A stretch of DNA of 37,640 nucleotides from a virus (IMGVR_UViG_3300035698_011674:1-37640); one strand, 5' to 3'; shown: positions 1 through 7,395, counted from the first letter of the stretch. The notes: generated by a model from the letters alone, not told the origin. A program made the numbers and translations.

Positions 1-2
1 AG

Positions 3-134
3 GGTTTTTTCTTTGGGGAGTATGAATATAACGAGTGGTATTTTACGGGCTTAGAGGAAACAAAAAAAGAGCTGGCGGAGTTGTTGGAGAAGGATAGGGC
101 AGAATATGGATATTGTTATCATTCAAGTTGGTAA
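3..134 (+). CDS. Partial hypothetical protein, C-terminal 43 residues
   Basis: An open frame enters from the left edge and stops at TAA 132-134. The visible part begins with an aromatic stretch (GFFFGEYEYNEWYF), then an acidic and basic helix-like segment (LEETKKELAELLEKDR), and ends in YCYHSSW. The stop lies 12 nt before the next start, which is typical of this gene-dense genome. The true start is outside the window and I do not recognise the family. Confidence 0.5.
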   Translation, partial: GFFFGEYEYNEWYFTGLEETKKELAELLEKDRAEYGYCYHSSW

Positions 135-146
135 AGGAGTAAGGCA

Positions 147-434
147 ATGTTGGATATGGCTGAAAAAGAGATTATTGTTGAGTCGAGAAAAGTGAGAGAT
201 TTGATGTTATGCAGGTACAGCCGTAAGAACGCTGAGAAGATGGCTGTTGCAATCGCTGGGATGTTCGACAGGCCAGTGGTCGAAGAGTCTGTGGTTGAGA
301 AGGTGGCAGCGGAGGAAGAGCCTGTTGTTTCTGGTGCTGTGAGGTGTAAGGTGGTCAATTTCTCTGAAATTTGTAAGGATAAGAACCTGACGCTTTCAGC
401 GGAGCAGGTGGTCGGAGATTCACAGGACGTTTAA
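147..434 (+). CDS. Hypothetical protein, 95 aa
   Basis: ATG at 147 follows an AAAGGAG Shine-Dalgarno site at about 133-139. The product starts with a basic helical region (residues 1-45, with SRKVRDLMLCRYSRKNAEKM) and continues with a valine- and glutamate-rich low-complexity middle (about 46-66) before a short ordered-looking C-terminus. No catalytic motif is visible. It is the last gene before the promoter/leader region, so it probably belongs to the operon entering from the left. Confidence 0.6.
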   Translation: MLDMAEKEIIVESRKVRDLMLCRYSRKNAEKMAVAIAGMFDRPVVEESVVEKVAAEEEPVVSGAVRCKVVNFSEICKDKNLTLSAEQVVGDSQDV

Positions 435-448
435 AATAAAAAAGTACA

Positions 449-484
449 GGTGTCACCATACAGTGACATCTACAAAGTGACATC
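449..484 (+). promoter_or_regulatory. Three octamers at 14-nt spacing, operator-like
   Basis: GGTGTCAC (449-456) is followed by GTGACATC at 463-470 and again at 477-484. Start-to-start spacing is exactly 14 nt, and the first copy is inverted, so 449-470 can also form an 8-bp hairpin (one G-U pair) with a 6-nt loop. No T-run follows, so a terminator is unlikely. It lies about 70 nt upstream of promoter A in a 192-nt gap without genes (435-626). A binding site for a regulator is my inference. Confidence 0.4.
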
Positions 485-555
485 TGGTTTTGGTAACTCA
501 TTATTCTATAACAACTTAAGGGCTTAAAAAAACTTTAAAAAAACTTATTTTATCC

Positions 556-589
556 TTGACCTTCTGGTGTATGTAACATATACTACATA
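556..589 (+). promoter_or_regulatory. Promoter A, sigma70-like, with dyad over the -10
   Basis: TTGACC (556-561), a 17-nt spacer, then TATACT (579-584). The upstream stretch 515-550 is A/T-rich, like an UP element. An inverted repeat TATGTA (570-575) / TACATA (584-589) is centred at the -10, where a repressor could block the polymerase. The same arrangement recurs in promoter B. It would drive the small early genes starting at 627. Confidence 0.7.
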
Positions 590-626
590 TAGTAAAGAAC
601 AAGTTAAGAATTGAAAGGGTAAGATA

Positions 627-821
627 ATGAAAAAAATGAACCATTTAGAGTATCCAAAAAAACTCAAGAAGCTGTGTGATTTAGCTTTAAGGTTTATTAT
701 AGCGGATTGCCAAGAGGCTATCAAGGCTATGCCTGACAATGAAAATTGTAGTTTTTATGCAGACGAGATTTGCTACTGCACGACTGAACTTTTTGACAGA
801 AAAATGAAAGGGGTGAAGTGA
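627..821 (+). CDS. Hypothetical small early protein, 64 aa
   Basis: ATG 627 follows the leader GAAAGGGTAAG, a Shine-Dalgarno motif shared with the genes at 1039 and 3803. The product is mostly helical, with a basic N-terminus (HLEYPKKLKKLCDLALRF) and cysteines in its second half (NCSFYADEICYCT). It is the first gene after promoter A and its stop overlaps the next start (TGATG). I do not recognise the family; the position suggests an early host-takeover function. Confidence 0.6.
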   Translation: MKKMNHLEYPKKLKKLCDLALRFIIADCQEAIKAMPDNENCSFYADEICYCTTELFDRKMKGVK

Positions 822-1006
822 TGAAAAAAGGAACGAGAGTCAGAGTGAAAAAAACTACAGATACAGGGGTGATTGCAGAGATGCCTGATTTTGGAGGCTT
901 TATAGCTACTTTAAATAAGTCGTATGTTGTATGGGATAAGCCGAGAGGGAAGAATATGGTGGTTAGCGGGACTGTTAATACGTCTGACTTGGAAGCGGTA
1001 AAATAA
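821..1006 (+). CDS. Hypothetical small basic beta-rich protein, 61 aa
   Basis: ATG 821 overlaps the previous stop by 1 nt. A GTG 3 nt upstream is in frame but less likely. The sequence alternates glycine turns and beta-like strands (GTRVRVKKTTDTGVIAEM, GGFIATL, SYVVWDKPRG), reminiscent of a small SH3/KOW-like barrel. That resemblance is pattern-level only. It is translationally coupled to the gene at 627. Confidence 0.6.
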   Translation: MKKGTRVRVKKTTDTGVIAEMPDFGGFIATLNKSYVVWDKPRGKNMVVSGTVNTSDLEAVK

Positions 1007-1038
1007 ATTGAAACGTTTACTTTTGAAAGGGTAAAAAA

Positions 1039-1458
1039 ATGGACAATTATATAAAACCAGAAATGACAGACAGGTTGAGGAGTATTCAGCAGATTGCAGT
1101 TAAGACTATAGAAAATGCGTTGGCTAATTCGAGGTCTAAGCCTGATGAAATTGAGAAGGCACGGAACGAAAGCCCTCTTGGCAGTCAGAAATCTTATGAT
1201 GAAGCTGTAAGGCTGTTTAAGTGGGGTAAGGATATAGGATTCCTTAAGCCCTGTGAGCATGAGTTTTTGCGGGTTAAATTTTTGGGTGGTTATAGTAAGC
1301 TTAAAATGCTTGATTTAGCCAGTAAGGCGTTTTTTGGGTATATGCTGGAAATTGTTTTGACTCATTACGAGTTAGAGCACAGTAATAAAAGTGCTATCGA
1401 GGGAATTAGTGCATTGATAGCTAAGGCCATTGCGAAAGACATCATTGGTAATAATTGA
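1039..1458 (+). CDS. Hypothetical protein, 139 aa
   Basis: ATG 1039 is preceded by TTTACTTTTGAAAGGGTAA, nearly identical to the leader of the gene at 3803. The protein looks all-alpha: an N-terminal helix (about 9-35), a basic middle and a hydrophobic C-terminal helix region (LASKAFFGYMLEIVLTHYELEH, then an alanine/isoleucine-rich tail). No family is recognised. Confidence 0.65.
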   Translation: MDNYIKPEMTDRLRSIQQIAVKTIENALANSRSKPDEIEKARNESPLGSQKSYDEAVRLFKWGKDIGFLKPCEHEFLRVKFLGGYSKLKMLDLASKAFFGYMLEIVLTHYELEHSNKSAIEGISALIAKAIAKDIIGNN

Positions 1459-1487
1459 CAGTGACAGGGAAAAAAAGGAAGAAGAGG

Positions 1488-1790
1488 ATGGTGATGGAAA
1501 CTGAGACGCTGAGCGAAAGTGATTTGAGGCAGTTTATTGGCACTGAAAACTATTACCGTCACTGGACAAAAAAGCTGGTGTACACGGACGGCGTAAAGTT
1601 TATGGCTGAGAAGGGTGGTGCGTACTGGCTGATTGATGTGGATGAGAATAAGAGGGCGGTTGTGACAATGCGGGAAGATGAGGGTAAGCCTTTACTGGTG
1701 AAACAGGCCATTGGTTCTACTGACTTTCCGTTGAAAAAGATTGAGTTGTGGCTTATTGACGGCGTGTTGATATTGCCGAGTGAATACTGA
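1488..1790 (+). CDS. DUF6876-like protein, about 100 aa
   Basis: The segment LRQFIGTENYYRHWTKKLVYTDG followed by AYWLIDVDEN matches, from memory, the pattern of DUF6876, a small family of unknown function in bacteria and their mobile elements. ATG 1488 is chosen because GGAAG lies 6 nt upstream. The frame is open back to TTG 1455 and ATG 1494 is also possible. It overlaps the start region of the next gene. The role is unknown. Confidence 0.6.
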   Translation: MVMETETLSESDLRQFIGTENYYRHWTKKLVYTDGVKFMAEKGGAYWLIDVDENKRAVVTMREDEGKPLLVKQAIGSTDFPLKKIELWLIDGVLILPSEY

Positions 1791-1803
1791 AAGGATGGTT
1801 GTT

Positions 1804-2067
1804 ATGAGGAAGTATAATATACTTTTTACAGGTTTTGCATTTTGGTTTGTTGAGAATATGTGGTTCGGCTGGAACAGTGTGCCTTGTTGCCCCGCCGAAC
1901 TTTACTGTGATAAGATTGCGGGTATTTTGGTTCTGTGGGGCTCTGTTAAGGTGATAGCTGCTACTGAAGCTGAGAAGGCTGCTATTGAAGCTGTTTCAAT
2001 TGCTGTTAATTTTATAAAAACTATTCATAGCAAAGAAGGGAAGGAAGAAAATGAACTTCAAATGTAA
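1804..2067 (+). CDS. Hypothetical protein with hydrophobic segments, 87 aa
   Basis: ATG 1804 has GAAAGGA 8-9 nt upstream; ATG 1795 is a less likely start. Residues 3-20 are hydrophobic, and residues about 38-55 contain a second apolar stretch (KIAGILVLWGSVKVIAAT) after a cysteine pair (SVPCCPAE). The C-terminus is charged. It may associate with the membrane. The stop overlaps the zinc-finger gene at 2051 by 17 nt. Confidence 0.55.
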   Translation: MRKYNILFTGFAFWFVENMWFGWNSVPCCPAELYCDKIAGILVLWGSVKVIAATEAEKAAIEAVSIAVNFIKTIHSKEGKEENELQM

Positions 2068-2305
2068 TTTTTGTGAGCACGTTACTGGTAGTGACGCTGG
2101 GATGGTTAATCACTTGAGAAGGAAACACGGCGTTGAAAAGGATTTTGCTGGTAACTGCCAAAAGACTGATGTTGAGCCTACGAACAAGTACAAGAGGCGT
2201 AGTGTCAGCGGCAAGGTTAATAAGGCTAAGAAAGCGTTGAGGCCAGAGGTTACTTATGTTGATGTCCCGATTGTGCTGGGGAAGGTGAAGTTGGGGCAGG
2301 GTTAG
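2051..2305 (+). CDS. Small C2H2-type zinc finger protein, 84 aa
   Basis: The N-terminus carries C-x2-C (KCNFCEH) followed after 14 residues by H-x4-H (NHLRRKH), a classical C2H2 zinc-finger layout at residues 4-27. The rest is strongly basic (KYKRRSVSGKVNKAKKAL), consistent with nucleic-acid binding. ATG 2051 follows GAAGGAAG. C2H2 fingers in phages occur in small DNA-binding or regulatory proteins; the target here is unknown. Confidence 0.7.
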   Translation: MNFKCNFCEHVTGSDAGMVNHLRRKHGVEKDFAGNCQKTDVEPTNKYKRRSVSGKVNKAKKALRPEVTYVDVPIVLGKVKLGQG

Positions 2306-2325
2306 TAACGGAAAGGAAGTTTGTT

Positions 2326-2628
2326 ATGGCTAAGAGAAATATGAAAGTTGGTTTATTGAAAGGCAGAGTGAATTGGAATGATGATGTTAATTTGGTTTGT
2401 ACGTATCTTGCAGAGAAGGGACTGCACGGAAGGGTCATTGCTACGGCTGCGGGGCTGAGCGTGAATCAGGTATATTACAGGTGTCGCCAGATTGGGTTGC
2501 ACTTGAGGGATTACAGGGACGGGAACACAGAGGCAGGACGGATGCTGATAAGGAAATATAGCATAAAAACCATAGAAGGAGCTGCTCGTAAAGAAGTACA
2601 TAAAAAGGCTATAACGCCGAAGGAGTAA
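2326..2628 (+). CDS. Putative HTH DNA-binding protein, 100 aa
   Basis: Residues about 22-60 read like a helix-turn-helix of the simple HTH type: a helix (DVNLVCTYLAEKG), then VIATAAGLSVNQVYYRCRQIG, where AGLSVNQV resembles the turn and recognition helix. The protein is basic. It starts at ATG 2326 after GGAAAGGAAG. In this early cluster a transcriptional regulator is plausible, but the fold call is by eye. Confidence 0.55.
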   Translation: MAKRNMKVGLLKGRVNWNDDVNLVCTYLAEKGLHGRVIATAAGLSVNQVYYRCRQIGLHLRDYRDGNTEAGRMLIRKYSIKTIEGAARKEVHKKAITPKE

Positions 2629-2632
2629 GAAG

Positions 2633-2824
2633 ATGTCGGACACGAAGAGGATGATTCAGCATAACATACCATTTTCGGAGAAGGAGTCTGAGGTTGTGGT
2701 TCAGGCTTACAATGAGTGCTCGAAGGAGAAGCTGTTTGGTGCTTTTCAGCGGAAAATCATCTTAAGGTATTGCAGGAGTTTACTGAAAAGGAAGGCGGAA
2801 AATGGAAAACGGAAAGGTGAATGA
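2633..2824 (+). CDS. Hypothetical basic protein, 63 aa
   Basis: ATG 2633 follows GAAGGAGTAAGAAG. The product is helical with a strongly basic C-terminal half (RKIILRYCRSLLKRKAENGKRK). The middle (SEKESEVVVQAYNEC) looks amphipathic. There is no recognisable motif. The stop overlaps the next reading frame. Confidence 0.55.
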   Translation: MSDTKRMIQHNIPFSEKESEVVVQAYNECSKEKLFGAFQRKIILRYCRSLLKRKAENGKRKGE

Positions 2825-2826
2825 TA

Positions 2827-3084
2827 ATGTCTACGAAATTATGGATTAAAAATGCGTTGTATGTTGTTGATGAGGAAGTGCAGGAGGCATACGATGATGC
2901 TTTGGTTGAGATTGATACTTTTAAGGCTGAGTTGGAAATGATTGACGACCACCTGTTTCAGTATGTGGATACGCAGACGACGAGAGATTTTATAAAAACG
3001 AAAACGCCCTCAGCGAAAAGGTTGCTCAGGCTTTGTGACTTGATAGATGCTGCACGGGCAGGCAAAAAAAAGGGAGGTGACTGA
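2827..3084 (+). CDS. Hypothetical protein, 85 aa
   Basis: GGTGA sits 6 nt before ATG 2827, which makes this start better than ATG 2821 in the same frame. The protein is acidic, with a long helical region (EEVQEAYDDALVEIDTFKAEL) and a basic end (AGKKKGG). Its stop TGA overlaps the next ATG (TGATG). Confidence 0.55.
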   Translation: MSTKLWIKNALYVVDEEVQEAYDDALVEIDTFKAELEMIDDHLFQYVDTQTTRDFIKTKTPSAKRLLRLCDLIDAARAGKKKGGD

Positions 3085-3275
3085 TGCCTGTAGGAATTAT
3101 AGTTTTTGATGAGTCAGAGATTAAGGATATGTTGAGAGCGAAGGCTTCTCAAGTGACGGGCATAAACGAAAAAGACCTTGTTGTTACTTGCGTCTGTTAT
3201 GGTAAGGGTGAATTTTATACTTACGTTATGCACCGTGACGGGAAAACGGATTTAGATTTGGTAGGAGGTGGATAG
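3084..3275 (+). CDS. Hypothetical protein, 63 aa
   Basis: ATG 3084 is preceded by GGGAGGTGAC, a strong ribosome site. The sequence looks alpha/beta (PVGIIVFDESEIKDMLRAKA, then VVTCVCYG and FYTYVMHRDG). Unknown family. Its stop TAG overlaps the GTG start of the next gene by 1 nt. Confidence 0.55.
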   Translation: MPVGIIVFDESEIKDMLRAKASQVTGINEKDLVVTCVCYGKGEFYTYVMHRDGKTDLDLVGGG

Positions 3276-3511
3276 TGGCGTATTTTGCAAATGGTTCAGA
3301 GGGTATGGTATTTGATGATGAGTGTGCTGATTGTGTTTTTGGTGATGAGCCGTGCCCTATCGCCTTGACGCAATCAATTTATAATTATGAGGCTGTGAAT
3401 AACAAGCTTGCGTCAGGGATACTCAACTCGCTCGTAGAGCAGGATGATGAGGGTAGGTATATCGGGTGTAGAATGAAAAAACTTATTGATAGGGTGCTTG
3501 AGAAGGAGTGA
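3275..3511 (+). CDS. Hypothetical cysteine-containing protein, 78 aa
   Basis: The GTG start at 3275 follows AGGAGGTGG and overlaps the previous stop. The N-terminus has three closely spaced cysteines, C-x2-C-x6-C (DDECADCVFGDEPCP), that could bind metal, and there is another near the C-terminus (IGCRMKK). A small metal-binding protein is possible but unproven. Confidence 0.55.
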   Translation: MAYFANGSEGMVFDDECADCVFGDEPCPIALTQSIYNYEAVNNKLASGILNSLVEQDDEGRYIGCRMKKLIDRVLEKE

Positions 3512-3516
3512 AAAAA

Positions 3517-3696
3517 ATGGATAGTGTTCTGTGGATTAGTTTGGGTTGCTTGTTTCTTGCGATAGTGGTGAAGCCGATTCGCAAAGCTGTTGGGTTGCTG
3601 CTTATAATTGTCGGAATCTTCGAGTGCCTGACTGTGATAGGCCTTTTGATAGGTGTGGTTTCAATATTCATTGGTGGAATATTCCTATTTTCGTAA
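3517..3696 (+). CDS. Small membrane protein, 59 aa
   Basis: ATG 3517 follows AAGGAGTG; a GTG at 3508 in frame is less likely. The product is almost entirely hydrophobic and contains two probable membrane helices, residues about 4-18 and 25-57, separated by a short basic loop (KPIRKA). It is last in the promoter A operon. A holin-like or superinfection-exclusion role is possible, but nothing in the sequence decides it. Confidence 0.55.
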   Translation: MDSVLWISLGCLFLAIVVKPIRKAVGLLLIIVGIFECLTVIGLLIGVVSIFIGGIFLFS

Positions 3697-3724
3697 AAAA
3701 ATTTAAAATATTCCCATTTTATAC

Positions 3725-3760
3725 TTGACAACTTCGTATATGCAATATATACTACATATG
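3725..3760 (+). promoter_or_regulatory. Promoter B, sigma70-like, with dyad over the -10
   Basis: TTGACA (3725-3730), a 17-nt spacer, TATACT (3748-3753), with A/T-rich DNA upstream. ATATG (3738-3742) and CATAT (3755-3759) form a dyad centred at the start of the -10, matching promoter A. The downstream TACTACATAT is shared with promoter A. It drives the gene at 3803 and the recombination genes beyond. Confidence 0.75.
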
Positions 3761-3802
3761 TAATTTAATTAAACCAAGTTTACTTTTTGAAAGGGTAAAG
3801 CG

Positions 3803-4147
3803 ATGGGAACAAGAGCACTGGTAGTAATTAAGGACGGTAATGGGGCGGAAATTGTTAACCTTCAGCACGATAGCTATCCAAACGGTCTTGGTGTTGTTTT
3901 AAAGGGTATGCTGGGAGGCAAAAAGCTTGTGAATGGTTATCAGTACGGAATGTCAACGGCGACCAATTTTAACGGCATAAACTGTATGGCAGCGTATGTG
4001 GTGAAAGATCTTAAGGTTGACATTGGTAACGTTTATCTGTATCCACCAAACACAAGAGGCAGTGAGGAGTTTACTTACACGCTGTACCCGAAGAATGGTG
4101 AAAGCCGATTGATTATCCTTTCAAGAAGACCTTTGGCGGTGGTATAG
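3803..4147 (+). CDS. Hypothetical protein, 114 aa
   Basis: ATG 3803 follows GTTTACTTTTTGAAAGGGTAA, the same leader as at 1039. The protein looks beta-rich with a motif MGTRALVVIKD and an aromatic/glycine core (HDSYPNGLGVVLKGML). I have an impression of a small family found in other phages, but no function. First gene of the promoter B operon. Confidence 0.6.
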   Translation: MGTRALVVIKDGNGAEIVNLQHDSYPNGLGVVLKGMLGGKKLVNGYQYGMSTATNFNGINCMAAYVVKDLKVDIGNVYLYPPNTRGSEEFTYTLYPKNGESRLIILSRRPLAVV

Positions 4148-4190
4148 ATTGCGAAAGCATAAAACCGCCAACATTTTGAAAGGAATTGTT

Positions 4191-4421
4191 ATGTTTGAGT
4201 GGATTATTTATCAGTTGACGTGGTTAAGACTGTTAGTTTGCTGTGTGATAAGCATAGCAATTTTAAGTGTCTTAGCGGCTTTGTGTTTTCTTACAAAGTT
4301 AGTGCTTTGGAAGGCTGCTGGGAAAGTTACCTGTTATCTTGTTATCGCAGGTGATAAGGTTGCAGGTTGGGCGAAAAGCGAAATGAATTATCTTGTAAGA
4401 AATTATTTAGACGGAAAGTAG
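4191..4421 (+). CDS. Small membrane protein, 76 aa
   Basis: ATG 4191 has GAAAGGA 6-7 nt upstream; an in-frame TTG at 4149 lacks such a site. Residues about 7-45 are strongly hydrophobic (LLVCCVISIAILSVLAALCFL), giving one or two membrane helices, followed by a soluble C-terminus with basic and aromatic residues. Function unknown. Confidence 0.55.
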   Translation: MFEWIIYQLTWLRLLVCCVISIAILSVLAALCFLTKLVLWKAAGKVTCYLVIAGDKVAGWAKSEMNYLVRNYLDGK

Positions 4422-4429
4422 GTAAAAAA

Positions 4430-5377
4430 ATGGACGAGAATGAAAAAGTTGAGAAGGTTGAAGCTGAGGTTGTGGAGCACCCGTTGGGTGATATGAGTAT
4501 GATTAGTGTCAGCGACGACCCTGAGCGTAGGCTTGCTGTGATGAATAAGATGGCAGAGCTTGCACCGATGTTCAAAAAGGCGAGGGATGCGATTGTTGTA
4601 GCTATGACATATCCTGAAGACTGGGAGCAGTTTGGTGAAGGTGACAAGGCTAAGATGTGTCTTGGCAGTGCTGGTGCTGAGAGGATAGGCACGATGTTTA
4701 ATTGGCAAAACAAAAACGTTACATTTAGTAAGGAAGAGTTTGTGATTGAGGGAAAGCCTTATTACAGGTATGTCTACGAAGGGCTTGCGGTGCAGGGCGA
4801 GAAGGAAATATTTACTATAGGAATGTATTCGACGAGAGATAAGTTTCTTGGTTTTGCAAATGGTGAGTGGGTTGATACTGGTGATGTTAACGAAAACAGT
4901 ATCCGAATTGCTGCCTATCATATATTCACTGGAAACTGCGTGAAGGCATTGCAGGGCATAAGGAATATGCCGAAGAGGGAGTGGGAGGAGATTATGGGCA
5001 AGACAGGTGGTGATGCTGATAAGGCTGGCGGTCATACTTACGGTGGCGGTACGAAAGGCGGTACTTCTGGTGGTGATGTTGAGTTACAGCAAAGGCTCAA
5101 AGAGGCGTGTTTGGTGGTTATTAATTGTGGTATGTATGCTGAGAGGGATGGCAAGGAGTTTAAGCTTAAGTTGCTTGAGAGAGAGCCGAAGAATCCTGCT
5201 GATACTTTAATTTTCGCTGATGATTTAAGTATTACTTTGAGTAGCTTTGTAGGCAATAAAGGTGAGGTCACTGGTAAAAAGCCTGAGCATTTGAAGGGTA
5301 AGTGGCTTGCAAATACTTTGAAAACCGCCGAGAGACTGGCAAAGGAAGCTGAGAAAGCTGCTGAGGAGCAATTCTAA
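4430..5377 (+). CDS. Putative ssDNA annealing/recombination protein, 315 aa
   Basis: ATG 4430 starts an acidic N-terminus (residues 1-25) followed by a conserved-looking core (about 35-180) with AKMCLGSAGAERIGTMF, FVIEGKPYYRYVYEG and RIAAYHIFTGNCVKAL. A glycine-rich linker follows (about 188-212), then a charged helical C-terminus. The core layout recalls phage proteins placed beside Cas4-like exonucleases, which act as single-strand annealing proteins in recombination. I cannot assign it firmly to Erf, Sak or RecT. Context supports the call: a RecB/Cas4-type nuclease follows with one small gene between them. A general ssDNA-binding role is the main alternative. Confidence 0.45.
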   Translation: MDENEKVEKVEAEVVEHPLGDMSMISVSDDPERRLAVMNKMAELAPMFKKARDAIVVAMTYPEDWEQFGEGDKAKMCLGSAGAERIGTMFNWQNKNVTFSKEEFVIEGKPYYRYVYEGLAVQGEKEIFTIGMYSTRDKFLGFANGEWVDTGDVNENSIRIAAYHIFTGNCVKALQGIRNMPKREWEEIMGKTGGDADKAGGHTYGGGTKGGTSGGDVELQQRLKEACLVVINCGMYAERDGKEFKLKLLEREPKNPADTLIFADDLSITLSSFVGNKGEVTGKKPEHLKGKWLANTLKTAERLAKEAEKAAEEQF

Positions 5378-5551
5378 ATGGAGCAGCCAGTAAAAAAAAG
5401 ACATTTAAAATTATTAGAAAAACGAAAAGAATTTCTAACTAACCGTATAGAAAATAGCGTAAAGGATTTATCGTTTGATAAAGCAGAGCGTGCTGCTCTT
5501 TATTATGTTATTCGTTTAATCCAAAAAGATATAGAGAAAGCGGAATTTTAA
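5378..5551 (+). CDS. Small basic protein, 57 aa
   Basis: This short frame fills the gap between the annealing-protein candidate and the nuclease. ATG 5378 follows the previous TAA directly, and its TAA overlaps the next ATG (TAATG). The GAGGAG in the end of the upstream gene serves as ribosome site. The product is helical and charged (KRHLKLLEKRKEFLTNRIENS) and looks like a short coiled coil. The tight coupling on both sides makes it a real gene, perhaps an accessory to the nuclease. Confidence 0.65.
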   Translation: MEQPVKKRHLKLLEKRKEFLTNRIENSVKDLSFDKAERAALYYVIRLIQKDIEKAEF

Positions 5552-6543
5552 TGGAACATCCAAAAATTGATTATTCACGTGGTATGGATATGTTTACCGC
5601 TGACAGTAAGAGTGGTTTTAACCACGCAACGAATCACCCGTCTATGTTGGGCGACGTTTGTTTGAGGAGGCTTTACTATTTCAGGAAGGACTTTGATAAG
5701 GTTAAGCCTGTTGGTGATTACCTTGCTGGTATCTTCAAGACGGGGCATTTGCTTGAGCCTGTAATAAAACACCTTACTCACTACGTTGGGCTGAATAGCG
5801 ACCCACAGTGGAAGATAGAGGAGGCTGGGGTGGCGACCAATGACGCATTGCTCCAGGAGCATAATATTGGCGGTACAAAGGACGGGTTTCTGAAAATCTA
5901 TAGTGACGAGAGTGGCTGGAAAAGGGCTGCTGTTGTTGATATTAAAACGATGAGTGACAACGTTTACAGGGCGGTTGATACGGTTGAGGATTTACAGAAG
6001 TTTGCGTGGACAAAAAAGTATATTGCTCAGTGCAATTTGTATGCGTTGGCTGACAATATGGATTGGGCGGTTTTACTGTGTGTCAATAAACAGAACTTGT
6101 GCCAGATGAAGTTTATCTGGATTCCGCTTGATATGGAGCTGTGTGATTCTTTGTTAACCAAAGCTGTTGAGGTTAACGAAGCTGTGGAAAATAATGAACC
6201 ACCAGAAAGAGTTAATGAGCCAGAGGAATGTGAAGGGTGTGCTTTTAAGAGTATTTGCTGCCCTGAATATACTGCATCTGGTGGCGTTGAGATGGTGCAG
6301 AATCAGGAGTTACTTGATGTTCTGGATGAGTTGCAGTTTTTGTCTGAGGATAAGTCGAGGATTGCCAAGCTCGAGAAGAGGCGTGATGCTCTGCTTGAGA
6401 AGGGTAAGGATATTGTTGTTGGTAATTATGTTGTGACGTGGAAGCTTGGTGTTACGAATTACAAGGCTAAAGAGGCGTATCAAGCTGAGTCGTGGCGGAA
6501 GAAAATCATTTTTACTGGAGGCAAGACCGATGTCGATAAGTAA
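5551..6543 (+). CDS. Cas4/RecB-type PD-(D/E)XK nuclease with Fe-S cysteines, 330 aa
   Basis: The PD-(D/E)XK core is legible: E69 in GHLLEP, D111 in TKDGFL, D130-x-K132 in VVDIKTM, and the Q160-x3-Y164 motif in YIAQCNLYAL. Cysteines C37 (GDVCLRR), C227, C230 and C236/C237 (ECEGCAFKSICC) fit the AddB/Cas4 pattern of one N-terminal and three C-terminal ligands for a 4Fe-4S cluster. Such proteins resect DNA ends and in phages pair with an annealing protein. It overlaps the 57-aa gene upstream and the gene at 6530 downstream. The catalytic residues appear intact. Confidence 0.8.
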   Translation: MEHPKIDYSRGMDMFTADSKSGFNHATNHPSMLGDVCLRRLYYFRKDFDKVKPVGDYLAGIFKTGHLLEPVIKHLTHYVGLNSDPQWKIEEAGVATNDALLQEHNIGGTKDGFLKIYSDESGWKRAAVVDIKTMSDNVYRAVDTVEDLQKFAWTKKYIAQCNLYALADNMDWAVLLCVNKQNLCQMKFIWIPLDMELCDSLLTKAVEVNEAVENNEPPERVNEPEECEGCAFKSICCPEYTASGGVEMVQNQELLDVLDELQFLSEDKSRIAKLEKRRDALLEKGKDIVVGNYVVTWKLGVTNYKAKEAYQAESWRKKIIFTGGKTDVDK

Positions 6544-6769
6544 AAAACAGGAACAGATATTTAAAAACGCTTGCTTGGGTGCGTTGTTTGCTTTTGATGA
6601 AGGGTTGATGAGTAAGTCGCCTGACTATATTTTTGAAAAAGCTACCCGACTTTGTGATTGTCGAGTGGCGTGGCACACGCTACATCCCACATTGCAGAGC
6701 TATGTCAGAGCGTGGGCTAAAAAGTGGAATTTCCCGATAGATGAATTATTGGAAACTTTTAATAAGTGA
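6530..6769 (+). CDS. Hypothetical protein, 79 aa
   Basis: ATG 6530 lies inside the end of the nuclease gene, 6-7 nt after GGAGGC; the frame is open further upstream but without a ribosome site. The product is alpha-helical and aromatic (KQEQIFKNACLGALFAFDEG, ATRLCDCRVAWHTLHP, YVRAWAKKW). No family is recognised. The overlap suggests co-translation with the nuclease. Confidence 0.6.
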   Translation: MSISKKQEQIFKNACLGALFAFDEGLMSKSPDYIFEKATRLCDCRVAWHTLHPTLQSYVRAWAKKWNFPIDELLETFNK

Positions 6770-6780
6770 AGGAGAACGAA

Positions 6781-7395
6781 ATGCAGGAGATGAAAGTAAG
6801 GTTAACGTTAACAAATGAGGCACTTGGTACTTTGTCAGGCAATCCAAAAATTGCTGAAGAGTATATAGCCTCAAAACATCCAGACGGTTTGCAGCCTGAT
6901 GAGCTTGCTCAACTTGTAAAACTTGAGGAGCTTCAAGAGAAGCAAAGTACGGTCTTCCCGAAAGATGATACGGGTTGTCCTTTTGTATGGGGATACCAAT
7001 TCAAGGGGTTTCTTAAAGAAGCGTGTTTGGCTATGATTGAAAGTGATGAAGAGACAGCAGCTACCCTAAAATTAAGGAGGTTGACGCTTTATTTGCACAA
7101 AAGGACAATTGATAAGCAGATTTTTATGGCTGAGAGGTTTTGCGTTATTGATATGAAAGGCGGCGAGATGGGGTGGTGCGAAAGGCCGCTGCGTGGGCAA
7201 ACAATGAAGGGTGAGCGAATATCACTTGCGAGAAGTGAGACAGTCCCAGAAGGTAGTACGTTTGAGTTTACAATTCTTGTGAACAATAAAAAACTTGTAC
7301 CCTATATTAAAAAATGGCTTGATTATGGTCAGTTCAGCGGTTTCCTACAGTGGCGTAATTCAGGTAAGGGCACTTTCACTTACGAAATTTTGTAA
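6781..7395 (+). CDS. Unknown recombination-module protein, 204 aa
   Basis: ATG 6781 follows AAGGAGAACGA; a GTG at 6766 is less likely. The protein has a beta-strand start (MKVRLTLTNEALG), a conserved-looking WGYQFKGFLKEACLAM, then RPLRGQTMKGERISLARSETVP with a basic/glycine region, and ends in a glycine-bearing strand (FLQWRNSGKGTFTYEIL). This pattern of a beta start and a G-rich C-terminal segment reminds me of RAMP/Cas7-like folds reported in some phage proteins, but that is a guess. It is the last gene before the pentameric array, and its stop codon touches the array. Confidence 0.5.
   Translation: MQEMKVRLTLTNEALGTLSGNPKIAEEYIASKHPDGLQPDELAQLVKLEELQEKQSTVFPKDDTGCPFVWGYQFKGFLKEACLAMIESDEETAATLKLRRLTLYLHKRTIDKQIFMAERFCVIDMKGGEMGWCERPLRGQTMKGERISLARSETVPEGSTFEFTILVNNKKLVPYIKKWLDYGQFSGFLQWRNSGKGTFTYEIL

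Noticed and set aside
727-1260. Reverse-strand open frame of 177 codons across several small genes
   Set aside because: It crosses three + genes with good ribosome sites and overlaps; its translation shows no domain.
4403-5035. Reverse-strand open frame of 210 codons
   Set aside because: It lies wholly opposite the annealing-protein candidate and lacks motifs or a ribosome site; the + frame is coupled to neighbours.
5007-5210. Second-frame open frame inside the annealing-protein candidate
   Set aside because: It overlaps the glycine-rich linker in another frame and lacks a ribosome site.
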